Positions 1 through 13,600 of a DNA stretch of 64,000 nucleotides are shown piece after piece. Each line of letters starts with the position of its first letter. Within the stretch, counting starts at the first letter, position 1. The stretch lies in the NCBI GenBank assembly GCA_942486035.1, contig CALNXK010000003.1, positions 2,246,001 to 2,310,000 of the forward strand. Direction: 5' to 3'. The DNA comes from Porites lobata. Its lineage: Eukaryota > Cnidaria > Anthozoa > Scleractinia > Poritidae. Made by a program: the position numbers and the translations under genes. The notes beneath the pieces were generated by a model. It was not told where the DNA came from and did not search any database. It saw only the letters and a list, made by a program, of their open reading frames with translations.

Positions 1-1019
1 CCACTTAATGAAAATACTTAAATTCATGGTTGGTGTTAAAAAAGGGTCTTGGTGCAAGTCTTGGAAAAAAAAAGAAATATTTTTTTCGTTTCTTAAGCGA
101 AAGGTAAAATCTAGCGCTTTATGAAGGTCGAATTCGAACCCTCCAAAGTAATAATTATTCGGTACGTTACCTGGTAAGTTACATATTGTCGCCGAAATGG
201 TTTCAAAAGTTCAACGTGAAGAGTTCTGGATGTTATTTCGCATTATGTCCGAAGGACAGAAACTGTGTTCGCCGATATAAGGTAAGAGGGACCTTTATTA
301 TTTAAAAGGTAGAGGAGCAGCTTGTTATGGCTCTCGCATGCGGAGTTCGAGCACATCGGTGAAGCCGGTTTGACGACACTGAGGAAAACAGAGGAAAATA
401 TTTTCTTGCCTTTGGTATTGTGTATATCCTCGATCACTATACAATAACGCACAAATATTATAATTCAAAGGGCATTTACAACACGCGCCAAAAGAGCCGT
501 GATCCCGCCAAAATGCTCGAACCATATAACAGAGTGTAAAAAGGGGGCTGGTAGGCAACACACGACTTTTACCTCGTGCCAAAATGCTGCTTGTTCCAAA
601 AATTGTTTTCTCTGGTGGGTATATTATATTCTGGGTTCTACTCTTTGAATGAGTAAATGTGAATTTTGCCGCTTGTTTCATACTGAGAGGTCATGACACG
701 CATATTGATTTTCTGCGGTTATTGTTTCTGGTCGGCATGATTTGTCCTCTGATGCAAGAGCACTTTCTTCGACCTCTTTTGAAACGTAAATCTCTTCCTT
801 TGTGGCTAAATAAGAGTTTTAGGTTGTTTAGTCTTCTCCAAAGTGCCTCCTGGATCTGAATAGCTAAAGGCGATATTCTTTTGTCCGTGAATGTGATGAT
901 TTTCTTCAATTTATGTCACGCTGGGCCCAGCTCGTTTAGTATTTTCTGCACGATGTTAGATTTTCACCGAAAGTGATTTACAGATTCAAATTTCGAGGAA
1001 TGGATTATAGGAACGCATT
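1..1019. other. No gene recognised; satellite flank
   Basis: Only short unsupported open frames are seen here, with no protein family signature and no exon flanked by convincing splice sites. The 5' exons of the LRR gene downstream could lie here or upstream of the window, but I found no signal-peptide exon. The stretch runs directly into the satellite array. Confidence 0.5.
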
Positions 1020-3275
1020 TTGTGAAGAGAGATTTTTTAAGTAAAAAGAACTCGGATCCTTAAATCGATCGTGTTTTAGCTAGCCAATTGCAATTTTCAT
1101 ATCCTGTGTTAGTTCGGATAATTCAGTAGGTTATTCTCTCCTCTCCCTCTTAGCTTACAGGCGGCGCGCCCAAGTTTAAGAGGTGAAGAGAGATTTTTTT
1201 CAAGGGTAAAAAACTCGTAGCTTGAATCGATCATGTTTTACTATCTAGCCAATTACAGTTTTTATGAGCTATGTTAGTTTGAATAATTCAGTAAATTTTT
1301 CTCTCCTCTCCCTCTTAGCTTACAGGCGGCACGCCCAAGTTTAAGAGGTGAAGAGAGATTTTTAAAGGGGGAAAAACTCGTAGATTGAATCGTCATGTTT
1401 TAGCTAGCTAGCCAATTACAGTTTTCATGCGCTGTGTTAGTTTAGATAATTCAGTAAATTTTTCTCTCCTCTCCCTCTTAGCTTACAGGCGGCACGCCCA
1501 AGTTTAAGAGGTGACGAGAGATTTTTTTCAAGGGCAAAAATCTTGCAGCCTGAATAGACCATGTTTTACTAGCTAGCCAATTGCAGTTTTCTTACGCTGT
1601 GTTAGTTTGGTTACCCTCTCCTCTCCCTCTTGGCTTCCAGGCGGCACGCCCAAGTTTAAGAGGTGAAGAGAGATTTATTTAAATTGAAACACTCGTAGCT
1701 TTAGTCGATCATGTTTTATTAGCTAGCCTATTGCAGTTTTTATAAGCTGTGTTAGTTTGGATAATTCAGTAGGTCATTCTCTCCTCTCCCTCTTAGCTTA
1801 CAGGCGGCACGCCCAAGTTTAAGAGGTGAAGAGAGATTTTTTTCAAGAGTAAAAAACTCGTAGCTTGAATCGATCATGTTTTACTACCTAGCCAATTGCA
1901 GTTTTCATGCGTTATGTTAGTTTGGATAATTCAGTGGATTATTCTCTCCTCTCCCTCTTAGCTTACAGGCGGCGCGCCCAAGTTTAAGAGGTGACGAGAG
2001 ATTTTTTTCAAGGGCAAAAAGCTCGTAGCTTGAATAGACCATGTTTTACTAGCTAGCCAATTGCAGTTTTCTTACGCTGCGTTAGTTTGGTTACTCTCTC
2101 CTCTCCCTCTTGGCTTCCAGGCGGCACGCCCAAGTTTAAGAGGTGAAGAGAGAAATATTTAAATTGAAACACTCGTAGCTTGAGTCGATCATGTTTTACT
2201 AGCTAGCCTATTGCGGTTTTTATACGCTGTGTTAGTTCGGATAATTCAGTAGGTTATTCTCTCCTCTCCCTCTTAGCTTACAGGCGGCGCGCCCAAGTTT
2301 AAGAGGTGAAGAGAGACTTTTTTCAAGGGTAAAAAACTCGTAGCTTGAATCGATCATGTTTTACTACCTAGCCAATTGCAGTTTTCATGCGCTATGTTAG
2401 TTTGGATAATTCAGTGGATTATTCTCTCCTCTCCCTCTTGGCTTACAGGCGGCACGCCCAAGTTTAAGAGGTGAAGAGAGATTTTTTAAGGTAAAAATCT
2501 CGTAGATTGAATCGTCATGTTTTAGCTAGCTAGCCAATTGCAGTTTTCATGCGTTGTTAGTTTGGATAATTCAGTAATTTTTTCTCTCCTCTCCCTCTTA
2601 GCTGACAGGCGGCGCGCCCAAGTTTAAGAGGTGACGAGAGATTTTTTTCAACGGTAAAAAACTCGTAGCCTGAATAGACCATGTTTTACTAGCTAGCCAA
2701 TTGCAGTTTTCATACGCTGTGTTAGTTTGGTTACTCTTTCCTCTCCCCCTTGGCTTCCAGGCGGCGTGCCCAAGTTTAAGAGGTGAAGAGAAATTTTTTT
2801 AGATTGAAACATTCGTAGTTTGAGTCGATCATGTTTTACTACCTAGCCAATTGCAGTTTTTATACGCTGTGTTAGTTTGGTAAATCAGTAGATTATTCTC
2901 TCCTCTCCGTTTTGGCTTACAGGCGGCGCGCCCAAGTTTAAGAGGTGAAGGGAGATTTTCTTAAAGTGAATAGTACATAGCTAAAATCGATCGTGTTTTG
3001 GCTAGTAAATGCAGCTTTTTTTACACTGCTTAAGTTTGTATAATTCGGTAGATTTTTCTCTCCTCGTCCTAATGGCTTACAGGCAGCACGCCCATTCTTA
3101 AGAAGCTGTGATAAAGTATAAAGTAAGTCACAGCTTGAATCGATCGTGTTTTAGCTAGTCGTTACAGAATTATTGTTTTTGTTCATATTTTGTTTTTGTT
3201 AGTGTATATAATTCAGTAGATTTTTATTTTCTCTCCCTCTTAAGTCTTTAGCTCTTATGCGATGCGCCCAATCTT
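1020..3275. repeat. Satellite array, about 160-bp monomer, higher-order
   Basis: About 14 tandem monomers share a core in which GGCGCGCC or a one-base variant is flanked by a CTCTCC...CTCTTA arm and a TAAGAGG...GAGAG arm, so each monomer can fold into an imperfect hairpin. The CAGG of the core falls at 1158, 1323, 1486, 1638, 1801, 1966, 2118, 2281, 2446, 2606, 2758, 2920 and 3080. Monomers of 152 bp, recognisable by TTGGCTTCCAG and a missing TAATTCAGT segment, recur at 1638, 2118 and 2758. This gives a higher-order unit of three or four monomers (480 or about 640 bp). The last copies near 3.1-3.27 kb are degenerate, as expected at an array edge. No coding capacity is seen. Confidence 0.95.
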
Positions 3276-4588
3276 ACAACGAGTGGTGTTGGTTTCAAAA
3301 GCGAAATTTAGTCATTGTGATTTTTTTTCTGATCTACGGCTCTCAGTCTGGATAATATTCAGCGTGATGCCTGTGTTTGATGTACACCGGAAACCGGAAA
3401 AAAGCTAGTTTTGTCCGCGGGCGGCAATACTTTAATTTTGACAGTTTAAGGTAAAATATAAAGATAATGTCTAAATCATTTGTGAACTGTGATAGTTTTT
3501 TTTTTGCGTAAATATCTCTCTTCGATCAAATGTGACAGTTAGGCCAGATTTATACTAGAGTTGTAAAAATTTCCTCCGTCTATGTTGAAACCGAACAAAC
3601 CTCGCGGGTATCCGCTTTGGCGGTGATCTCCCTGAGAGACAATTGAGTTGTTGTTTTCATTGTTTATTCATCAAGTTCTCAGTTGAAATTATTTTTCGGT
3701 AATATTGTTCTTATTTATTGTTTATTGAGTGGGTCGGCTAAAATTAAAGACGATGAGTGAAGCTCCAATGCAGAATTTTTGAAGTCCATTTGATATTATG
3801 CTTTCGACAGTGCACGTGAATAGCAACTAGGTTGGGTGTCCACTTAAGATAAACTGGATTAAGTGTCGAAGATGAAAGATTGCTCAATAAAACGAATATT
3901 GTTGACAGCTTTAAGATAGGCTCAGGGTCTCTTGATGTAATATAACCCTTGGTTCAAAACAATAGACTTGGCGCCTCGCCCTTCAGAAATATGCGAAGAT
4001 TGCGACGCTGAACGTCGCAATCCCCCGAAAATCGAGCCTGCGGCTTGTAATGAACAAAACTACAAAGAAAAACATTTCAGGACACGAATAGCCTGGAAGA
4101 GATGTAAGTTGTCGCCGTGTATCTCGTTTAAGAGATACCCCCACAAAATATTCCATGCGTAGTCAATCAATGAATCGATCATCGGTAGTAATCGGTAACA
4201 ATCGATATCAATTGGTAGAAATCTATAAAGAAAAACGTTTTAACCTCGATATATATCGATTTCCGATAGAAATCGTTAACAAGTGATTAATCGACTGTTA
4301 TTGATTACTACCGATTGTCATTCAAGGAGTTCAGCACGATGTTTCTCCTCTTGCTTTTTTGACTCATTTAGTATCATAGAATCATAGTATGTTACTAAAA
4401 GAACCAAAAACAATCGTTTATAGGAACAAATTCCTCTTCTTTTTTATTTTCGACTTGAGCGCTGTTCATAATAACAGAAGAGGTTGCAGCGAAACTGACA
4501 TTAGTTTTGCGATTTCAGTAAGTCACATTAAATTAAGGCTACCGTTTGACATGGCACTGGATGAATTATTTGTTTACTCAATCTACAG
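3276..4588. other. No gene recognised; AT-rich spacer
   Basis: There are no exons I can support. The stretch contains a small cluster of ATCGGTAGTAATCGGTAACAA-like words and their complements at about 4165-4325. A missing upstream exon of the LRR gene could be here but does not stand out. Confidence 0.4.
4165..4325. repeat. Short degenerate repeat with inverted ends
   Basis: The words ATCGGTAGTAATCGGTAAC and ATTGGTAGAAATC recur. The right end (ATTGATTACTACCGATTGTC) is the complement of the left, giving a loose fold-back of about 160 bp. This is probably a decayed miniature element. Confidence 0.5.
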
Positions 4589-4663
4589 ATTCTTGGCTCG
4601 CAACAAGATACAGGAAATAGAGCCAGGTTCATTCGATGGCCTCGAGGAGTCTCTTATTATCTT
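4589..4663 (+). CDS. LRR exon 1 seen (75 bp)
   Basis: The acceptor CTACAG precedes ATTCTTGGCTCG and the donor GTAAGT follows. It encodes one leucine-rich repeat (FLARNKIQEIEPGSFDGL...). It enters with one nucleotide of a split codon, so a coding exon must lie upstream. Confidence 0.8.
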
Positions 4664-7600
4664 GTAAGTACACGAATTACAAGAGAACCCGCCCCCGCCG
4701 CCCCTTACTTTGTCTTAGTTAAATTTGCGTGTGTAATTTTTTCACATCGTCACCCTCAAAAATAGATCAATAGACTTCGGTAAAAGCCAGTAAAAAACTA
4801 AGCCTAAGCCATAACTACGAACAACGGGGTATAGTATGCAAGATGAAAAACTTCATTTAACAGGCCTGTACTTTGCTAATTAATTTCCAGGTTTCTTTCA
4901 AGTAATAGTTTAACTAGTTTGACCACAGGGCTTTTTACCAACTTGACAAGCCTACAATACCTGTAAGTTATTAGCAAAAGGTTCCACTATTTTCAAAAGT
5001 ACAAACTGCCAGGTACCAAAACAACAGTTTCACAGCCATTTAGAAGCCTATCAAACTTTGTTTATGTTGTACTCATATATCTTGATTGTGTTAAAAATAT
5101 ACGTATTAAGTACCTTATAAAAAGAAATTGTTGTAATCATTCTACCCCCTTACATTACGTTGCCCAGCACCCCCCCCCCCCCCCCCTCCTCCCTCTCTAT
5201 ACGGCCCTTTGTCAACTAAGCTGCTAAGCTAGCCTTAATTGTAGAGAGGATCTAGGAACGACAGTATTTCATTCACTGAAAATTAAAAAGATCTGCATAG
5301 CCCCAAACAGTACCAATTCAGCCCTGCTGGCTTAAGTCTGATTCAGCCCCTCCGGCCTGGAGCCATTTGAGCACAATTTAAGCCAAGACAGCCCCATCAA
5401 AAGGCTATTCCAGCCCAGACGGGGGTCCATTTTAGCCCTTGGGGCCAAATCAGCCCCAGGTAATTGGACTGTATTGTACTGTATTTTACTCACCGAAACG
5501 GCCCCAGGTTTAGGGCTAAAACAGAACTTTCTGATTTACGGTGTTTCACACAAAGATTATAAAAGACTTGAAACTATCGCTCTTTATGATGGCCCTGTAA
5601 GTTAAGGTACTTTGCATTACTCATTTATGCATCAAGAAAGTTCATCTCGGCAAATAGGTGAAACATTTACTCAGGTTGAGAAGCGACATCAGTGAAATCA
5701 CTTCATCATGTATGTATATACGTATGCCCTCAGATTTTTGAGCGACAATAAAATTACAACCGTGGATTCATATACCTTCAGTGGCCTCGCAGCCTTGGAA
5801 CTGATGTAAGTATTGACTGAAGCGGAATTTTTAAAACTCTGATTGTGGGGTATATAAATCATTTTGCAATGAACATTGATAAATATGATTAGTCGAGCTT
5901 GCTTTAGCAGAGCAAGACTCTAAATATGCAGGATTTTTTTTGCGTCGGTCTTCCCTAGATTGTAGGCCACGCGTTCCTAGCGGAGACCGTGGAAACGGGG
6001 GATAGGATCCGTGACGACCTTACACAAGGTAGAACTGTTTTCTGCTTTTATATCACACTTAGATGATATTTCAAGCTGGAAATCATTTATGTGCAAGTCT
6101 CTTCAATTTTAAAGAAAAAAAACTGATATGAAGGGCAAAAAGATTCGAACCCGTGACCCAAATTGCCACTACACCACACTAACCATCCAGGCGAGGAAAT
6201 AACTAAAGTACACATAGCATCAACCCCAACCCAACAAAAGAAGCTAACCAGTTTCGAAACAGTGCGTAACCCTAATCAGTAAAGGAAGTGCTCAACCGTA
6301 ATCAGTAAAGGGAGTGCTTAACGATAAGGACTACTACGTAGTGTAAGGTGTCCAAGGGCCTTTCGACAGATGTTAAAAAGTGCTGACCAATTAAATCAAT
6401 AGGCCGCCATTATGGAAGAGGTCTATAGCCAACTGAAACTAGCCTGTGTCACAGACGTAATCTAAACCATGCGGACTCAACTGCCGTCCTGTTTTGGGCA
6501 ACGGAAACGTCAAAAAAGCAATAAGTTTAATGAGCAAAACAACAACTCTGCACGACCACGCTTTTTTGTACAGTTCTTTGCCGTCCCTGCACGACTACAA
6601 CGAGACATGACCAAATTTTGAGTTGACTTGAGAACGGGAACGGCAAAGCGATAAATTTTACTTTCTACATCTACATCTACATAATTTATTTGTAAAATCC
6701 CATAAGGACATCTAGCAAATTCTCTTTATGAAATCGGACGCGGTCCTCCCTCTTCAGTTCCAACCGAACGTCTCTCCTTTCAAGTAACTGGTTGACTTGG
6801 TAAAAGGGCTAAAAAGTTGTAAAGGACGCGAAGTCTATTTTTCAGCGACGTTTTCATTGGCGTCGCCCTTGTCGGATCGTAAGGTCTCTAATGTTGGGAG
6901 AGCTCCGGTCTGCCGAATGGGAGGTCGTGGGTTCAAACCCCGCCAAGACCAACAACCAGGGTCTTTAAAAAAGCTAGTGAGATCATTCTGGCTCTGATTT
7001 GAGACCTTATATCAGTTCAGTTGATCGCGTCAACTCATTGGTAGGCCTTCATCTGTCTTTCATTAGCCAAATCGAAGAGGACGTAAAAGAACCCACTCTA
7101 CTCTCCGAAAAGAGTAGGGGAAGTTTCCCTAGGGGTGTGGTCTACCTTTCACGCATCACGCTTCATTCATATCATGGGCTGTGGGTGGGTCACAGTAAGC
7201 TCATAAATGGACTGATAGCGGTTTCCCCGGGCGCCATTGTATGTTGACGTCCTAGCTTACTTTTAACATGCTAAGATATAATGTGAAGAGGGAGCGTCTT
7301 GCTGTCCTCTAACAATACATTACATTACATTAGGGACTTTAAGATCCCACCACGCAGACGACAACTGGAACGTCAAAAAAACAATAGGTTTAATTAGCAA
7401 AACAACAACTTTGCACGTGCATCACACTTTTTTGTTAATTTCTTTCCCGTTTTTGCACGACTACGACGTGAAAATGCCTAATTTCGCGTTTTATGAAGGA
7501 CGTAAACAAGCAACGACGAAATTTTATTTCTCTTTCTGAGCTTGAATATGGTCCCTTGAAATTCAGCTTCAGGAGGGTTCGCCTACAATTGACAAAGTAA

Positions 7601-10600
7601 GTGGGTAGGAATAATCACTATAAAGACTGAAAAAACTCAAATTCACTTTTTAAGCGACGTTCTTCTCGCCGTCGCGTCGTTGGATCTTAAAGTCCCTAAT
7701 AACTTCTGTAATACCCTGCGCAGCTGGTGGTGTTTTTTTGGTGTGTTTTTCGTTTGTGTCGTATGCAATGTAAAGGATACAGCCGCGCGAAAGTTGTACC
7801 GAGGTCAAATAAAAAAACGACGGGGGAGGGAGCGAGGGAAAGAAGACACTTCCTCCTCCTCCTCCATCGTTTTCTCCTTTGACCTTTTACCCTACGAGAA
7901 ACGAACGCAGGCTACGTCTGCAAAACAGCGCCGAGATCCTTGCTCTAGACCCCCATGCAACGGACTTAACGAATGACCCGAAGTGCTTTTCGAATTTCTC
8001 TCCAACCTGATTGGCTAATCAAACAACGGCGTATCTTTCACGACACTCATGGCACATTTTCAAACCCTGGTGCACAGATTGGGGCCCAGAACAAGGATTT
8101 TTGGCGCTGACTTGAAGACGTGTTTAACCAGAGGGCTGTGTCGCTTGTGGGATCTGGCTGTTTTCTGAGATTGGTCTTTGTGTAATGTTATTTGAGTCAA
8201 ATGTTTGATTTCTTTGTTCCAGAGATTTGGCGGACAATCCTATCAAAAAGATGAATCACTTTGCCTTCACGATTAATAACTCTGCTCTACACACAATGTA
8301 AGCAGTTACTGACAATGATAACAAGTGTTGGGACTCTCTATTATAACTATTTATTATTTAACAATAGCTAGTGTCACCGGGTGATCCAAGCCATAACCTA
8401 AGCTTTAAGCCATAAACTTTCTCCAAAACATTCACAGATTTGTATGCGTATTCCCGAGGGAAGGAAACAGTCCTTTGCCCAGAATACTAGAAGCACTCAA
8501 AAGGAAACAGTCAGTCTTGGGTGATGCACAGGTTATATATAGAGTGTTTTACCCTTCCTACAGAAAAAACGGAAATTCTGTTTTGCAAATGAGATATTTT
8601 TCGCCCTTCTGTTTAAAAAGCTGGCGACTCAGGATGGGGAGTCGTTTGGGGCAGTGTATCTTAGCTTATTAAATGACTTTTTCTTACTTCACCAGTCAAG
8701 TTAAATCGCTGAACGCTTATGAATGAAATTTTAACCAGTGCCGCTTGAAAGACCCAACATTTCAGTAATGTATTTTCCGTATTGTTACTTTTCAGTTACC
8801 TGATGAACACCGAACTGCAGAAAATGAACCACAATGCATTTCATGGCCAAAAGGATGTACGCACATACATGTAAGTTTTCTTCTTACCATTCTGAAAGAC
8901 CAAAGTCAGCAAAAAGCAAAAACTACACCCTTTCGTCCCAAGTGACGTCGCTCGTTACAAACATAGCTAAGTGACTATGGGGACGAAAAACATCCCCGGG
9001 CAGTGCCTTACGCATGCGCATAGCCATATTATGCCGGCAGTCTTATACTCCCATGATTAATGCACCAAAAACCATAATCGAGCATGCTTCAATCAATTGT
9101 TTTTCCATTTCAGACCATGTGATTTTCGCCATGGGACCTTTTTTTTCGCATTTCTTCCTATTCCGGAGCATATGACTTTAACGTGAAAACGCAACAGGGA
9201 AATTCTCTTGTGAATATCACATGCTCTGTATTGGGAAAACAAAACATAAAACTAAAACTAAAACGGTCCACTCCAATACTTGCGCTCACTCAGGAAAATA
9301 TTCAATTTGTGTAGCTCCGTGTGAGGGAATTCGGGAAATTTTTGCTTGTGGAATCTGGAATCCTGGGCTTTGGTATCCGGAATACAGCTCAAGGAATCCG
9401 GAATCCGGGTAACGATCGGAATCCAAAATCCACATCCCACTGACAATTCGGAATCCACGGCGTGGAATACGTCAAGAATATCAAAAGCGACGGATACGTT
9501 TTCAATACATCGATATTTCTAAAAAAACAAACGGAAGTACCGAAAAGGGAGAGTAAACGCCTACTTAGTGTTTGATAGCTTGCTAATTTGTTTTTGTTGT
9601 TTCTAGCCAAAGGTTTTTTCCCAGTTAGATATATTTTTGCCATTAATTCTTTTCTTGCTTTAATTTGTAAGTAGTAAGTCACATTAACTCGTCTCTTGGT
9701 TTACTTTGACTGGCTTTTAATTTCCTGAATATAAATACAGGGACTGAACAGAGAAATTATATTTTCTATATTTGCTTGCTTTAAAGTTCACCTGAACATG
9801 TGACAGACGGATTTGTGACAAACAAGAAAGGCCTGTTTATCGCCCTCACAGAGGCGGGATTTGCAGATGGGAATACTAGTCACCGCTTCCCATGTCCTAC
9901 TGGCACTTATGTTCCTCATCTTAAGAATTTCAAATACAGCACAGCCATAGAGGCTAAATGTTTACCGTGCCCTCCAGGTAAGTGATACTGATAACTTCAA
10001 GAGAGACAGTTTAAATACAGGCAACACAATTAAACTGGTACTTTATTCTACCAACTTAGGCTGTGTATACATTAAAAAAGAAGGTAATAAATGTGATCGT
10101 CTTTAGTAGAACAAATCAAGATTGAGGTAGTCTATTGTTACAAAGCTGGAATTTATTACCAGGAGGTATCGCTTATTGGCTTCTTGGGGTCATGCGGCAC
10201 ATGGCGTTTCACGCTAATCAGTTCTTTTCCACCTAAAAAGCTCATTTTTTCCTCTTTCAGGTGGATTTTATTCAAACAGGGTTGCACAAGTTGGTGCCCT
10301 GTGTTTTCTTTGTAACCCTGGAACCTTCGTCCCTCCAGAGACAGCTCCAGGGAGGAATGTTTTAGATTGCACTGTATGTCCTACAGGTAAATAGGCTTAC
10401 TATTACTGAGCAGTATGCAGGATCTTTGTTACAATGAACTTAGTCTAGTTGCCTTAGCTTCCACGAGTCTCCTGTAGCTCAGTAGTGGAGCATATGGACA
10501 AATACCTAGGAAGTCATAGGTTCCACTTCTGTTGAGTACTTCAGCCTGCAGACGTCTCCTGTTTCCTTAGTTTGTTGTTCGCGGAAAAGGGAAGTCTGTG

Positions 10601-13600
10601 TAACGTCTCTACCAATTGTACTCGGATTCTTTCTTCCGAGCCCGCTTGCAGTGTCACTAGGTGAAAAAGCATCTTTCTAAGGAAAACATTTTTTGGTAAA
10701 GTGGTAGCCGGTTCTCCTCTCGAAAAGACGGCTGCCGATGTTTGCATGCTAGTAAAGTGGGTGAAGATGAGTTTCCCTCTGCCTTTGACTTTAGTATAAG
10801 GGGAGAAAAAAGATAAAATAAAGATAAGGAAATGCCACGACCACGCCCACATTTTGCATAATGTACTTGCTCGTAAACAGATCCTAAAAGAGGAATGTCC
10901 AAAGTAATTTTCGTAAAGGTTTGACTATATTGGTCATTCAAATTCACGGGTAATGAACTTAAATCGTTTCTAGGAACCATAACAAGCTTAAGAGCTGGAT
11001 TCCGAGCGTGCAAGTGCATCAGAGGCTTTCATCGCGTGAGTCGCTTTGGTCATTGTGAAAGCTGTCCATCACAAGGACTGGAATGTGTCAATGAATCAGT
11101 TTCCCTGAAGAAGGGCTATTATTGGCAGTGGGACTCAGAAGTTAAGAGACTTGCTTATGAAGCCTTCGCCAAAAATTTAGAAATAGAGGATGAAACCTAC
11201 TTGATGAATACATCTTTATACAATGGAACTCTTCCAAAGCCTTACCAGTGCCCGCGGGTAAAGTCATGCGAGGGGGGACTAGAATCTAAATGCGCTACTG
11301 GTTACTCAGGCCCCCTGTGCGAGGTTTGCCAAAACGGATATTACAAACGGGTTCTTGCTTGCAAAGCTTGCCCTTCCGGTACCTGGGTCATTGTGCAGCT
11401 TTGTCTATGTGGTGCTGCCGTTCTCGTTCTCATTATAATTTTGATATGGAGCGGAAGGAGAAAGAAAACAAGTGAAAAACGCCCGATGATTGACATCCTG
11501 CTGGCCAGACTGAAAATTGTGATTGGCTTCTATCAGGTAACATCCGGGATAGTTGAAGCATTCGTCTACGTCAAGTGGCCGTCATCCTTGTCTATGATTG
11601 GTGACTACGCCGAAGTGATCCAACTAAATATCCTGCAATTTGTTCCTCTTCACTGCCTCTTTCCGTCTTGGAAACAAGACGCGTTTAGCAAAATGTACTT
11701 TTTGCTGGGTAGTAATGCTGGCGTAGCTACACTCGCGTTTGTAGGCTACTGGATTAGAAAACTTTTCCTTTTAGGTAAATTCAACTCGAATTCCTCTAAA
11801 ATGAGGGCAAAGTTATCTACAACAAGGGAGTTTCTATATCGTAACGTGTTTTTGTTTCTGTTCATAACATACCCAAGCACTTGTTCAGCGATTTTGAGGA
11901 CCTTTCCCCTAGCATGTCACAAGCTCTGTACGGAGAGTTCCTGCACGCTTTATCTCAAGGCAGATTACAGCGTCAAGTGTGAAGGTGAAAAATATCATTT
12001 CTTCAAGCTCTTTGCTTTTGGAGCTTCGTCATACGTCGTTGTTCTTCCAGGGCTGGTATTGATAGCGTTATGGAGGCAAAGAAGAAAACAGGTTTTGCGC
12101 GATGAATCTGGCGAAGAGGAGGCAGTGGGGATTAACAGAATAGGATCTGAGTTTGATGACATTGCGTACTGTGCTTCTGAAATCGCAGAAGAAAATGATG
12201 AGATCAACGGGGATGAAGATGCAGAAGAGGGTAAGGATACTTGCGCCTTTACATCTTTTTCCAGAAGAATAATTTACTATAAACAATTCCTTTGTCAAGA
12301 AAAAAAAAAGCTAAATCGCAAAAAGTATCCTTCTGATTTGGGAAAATTACAGTTATCTCCACCCCGTCTCCACTTAAATCTCTTCTTGCCGAGGTCAAGG
12401 AACTCCCCACAAAGCGTTAGATTAGGCCCTAAAAATACTCTTTGGTATTGAATTCCCTCGGGCATCGAGACAGAGTTTTTACAAGCGAGATTATAGCTAT
12501 CTGCCTACAGTCGTGGAACTCTTCTTAATTTTTACTGTATTTGTTTGCCAGGTTTTACGTTTCGTTTTTCTTTGCAGCGGTTATCCATCCAATCGAGAGA
12601 GATTATGAGAGCTGCTACATCACCCTTGTATTTCTTTGCTTTCCACAGAAAGGCCTAATGAAGAATCAGAACTCATTTCTGGAATGAGCTTCCTGTACGA
12701 GAACTACAAAGATGACGCTTGGTACTGGGAGCTAGTGGAAGTCGTAAGAAAGCTCATACTGACTTGTGGGATTATTCTGATTGGCCGCGAGAGTAGAGCG
12801 TACGTGGGACTGGCCTCTATCTGTTCTGGATTGTTCGCAATTTTTTACGCTTTTCGAAAACCAATCAGAGATGAGTTTGAAGATAAATTGCAGCTTACGT
12901 CACTTCTTGTGATTTTTCTTAATCTCGGTATTGGAGTGATATTAAAAATCCCCAAAGAATCAGTGCCGTCAGATGTAGATCAATATGTGGACTCACTGCT
13001 GGTTAATATACTTGTAGTGGGAGCCAATGTCTTGGTGATTGTTCTTGTTGTAGGTATGTTAATAAAGACATTACTTACATCGTTCATTAGTACTACTAAA
13101 GCACACATGTCTGAGTGGTCTGCCAAAATGTTCTTGTTTATCAACAGTTCATAGGTTTCAGCATCTTCATTTATTCATTCATTAGAGCGTTCGTTTATTC
13201 ATTCATTTATTCTTTCATTCATTTTTCCCTATATTGATTCACCTTCAGTCCTTAGTAAAACTCTACAACGAGCATCATCCATGGCTTTTAACACAGAAGA
13301 GCTTCTACAACTAATGTTGGGACCCAAGGTCAAAATCTGGCCGAAAAGTGAACGAACTCATGATCGACTGTTTACATTCTGTTTACAAGGTGTTTCTTTC
13401 TATGAAAGAATATTGATTCATGAACTCCAAGTTACAATTTGAACGGCATTTACAGTTTACAGCTGTAATCTTACTTCGGCAAAGTCATGGATTTGTTGTT
13501 TTGATTATTTCCTTACCACGCAAGACCAATTAAACAAGCTAATATCAACAACCGAACCGGTCGTTTACTCACTGTGTTCCTTCAAATATTTCATCAATGC

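Noticed and set aside
325..909. Overlapping open frames near the window start
   Set aside because: They have no splice signals, no family signature and frames on both strands; this is expected background.
1020..3275. CRISPR-like direct repeats
   Set aside because: The repeated portion is the whole monomer of about 160 bp, with no unique spacers; this is a eukaryotic satellite.
6135..10600. tRNA genes at about 6.14, 6.92 and 10.47 kb
   Set aside because: A- and B-box-like sequences are present, but acceptor and anticodon stems do not pair. They are called SINE heads instead.
10541..11019. Minus-strand frames opposite the LRR gene intron
   Set aside because: They overlap a SINE and the exon start of the plus-strand gene and have no recognisable domain.
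13321..13340. Alternative donor AAG|GTCAAA for the cytoplasmic exon
   Set aside because: It would break the frame into the last exon, whereas the weak GTGTTT donor at 13390 keeps it.
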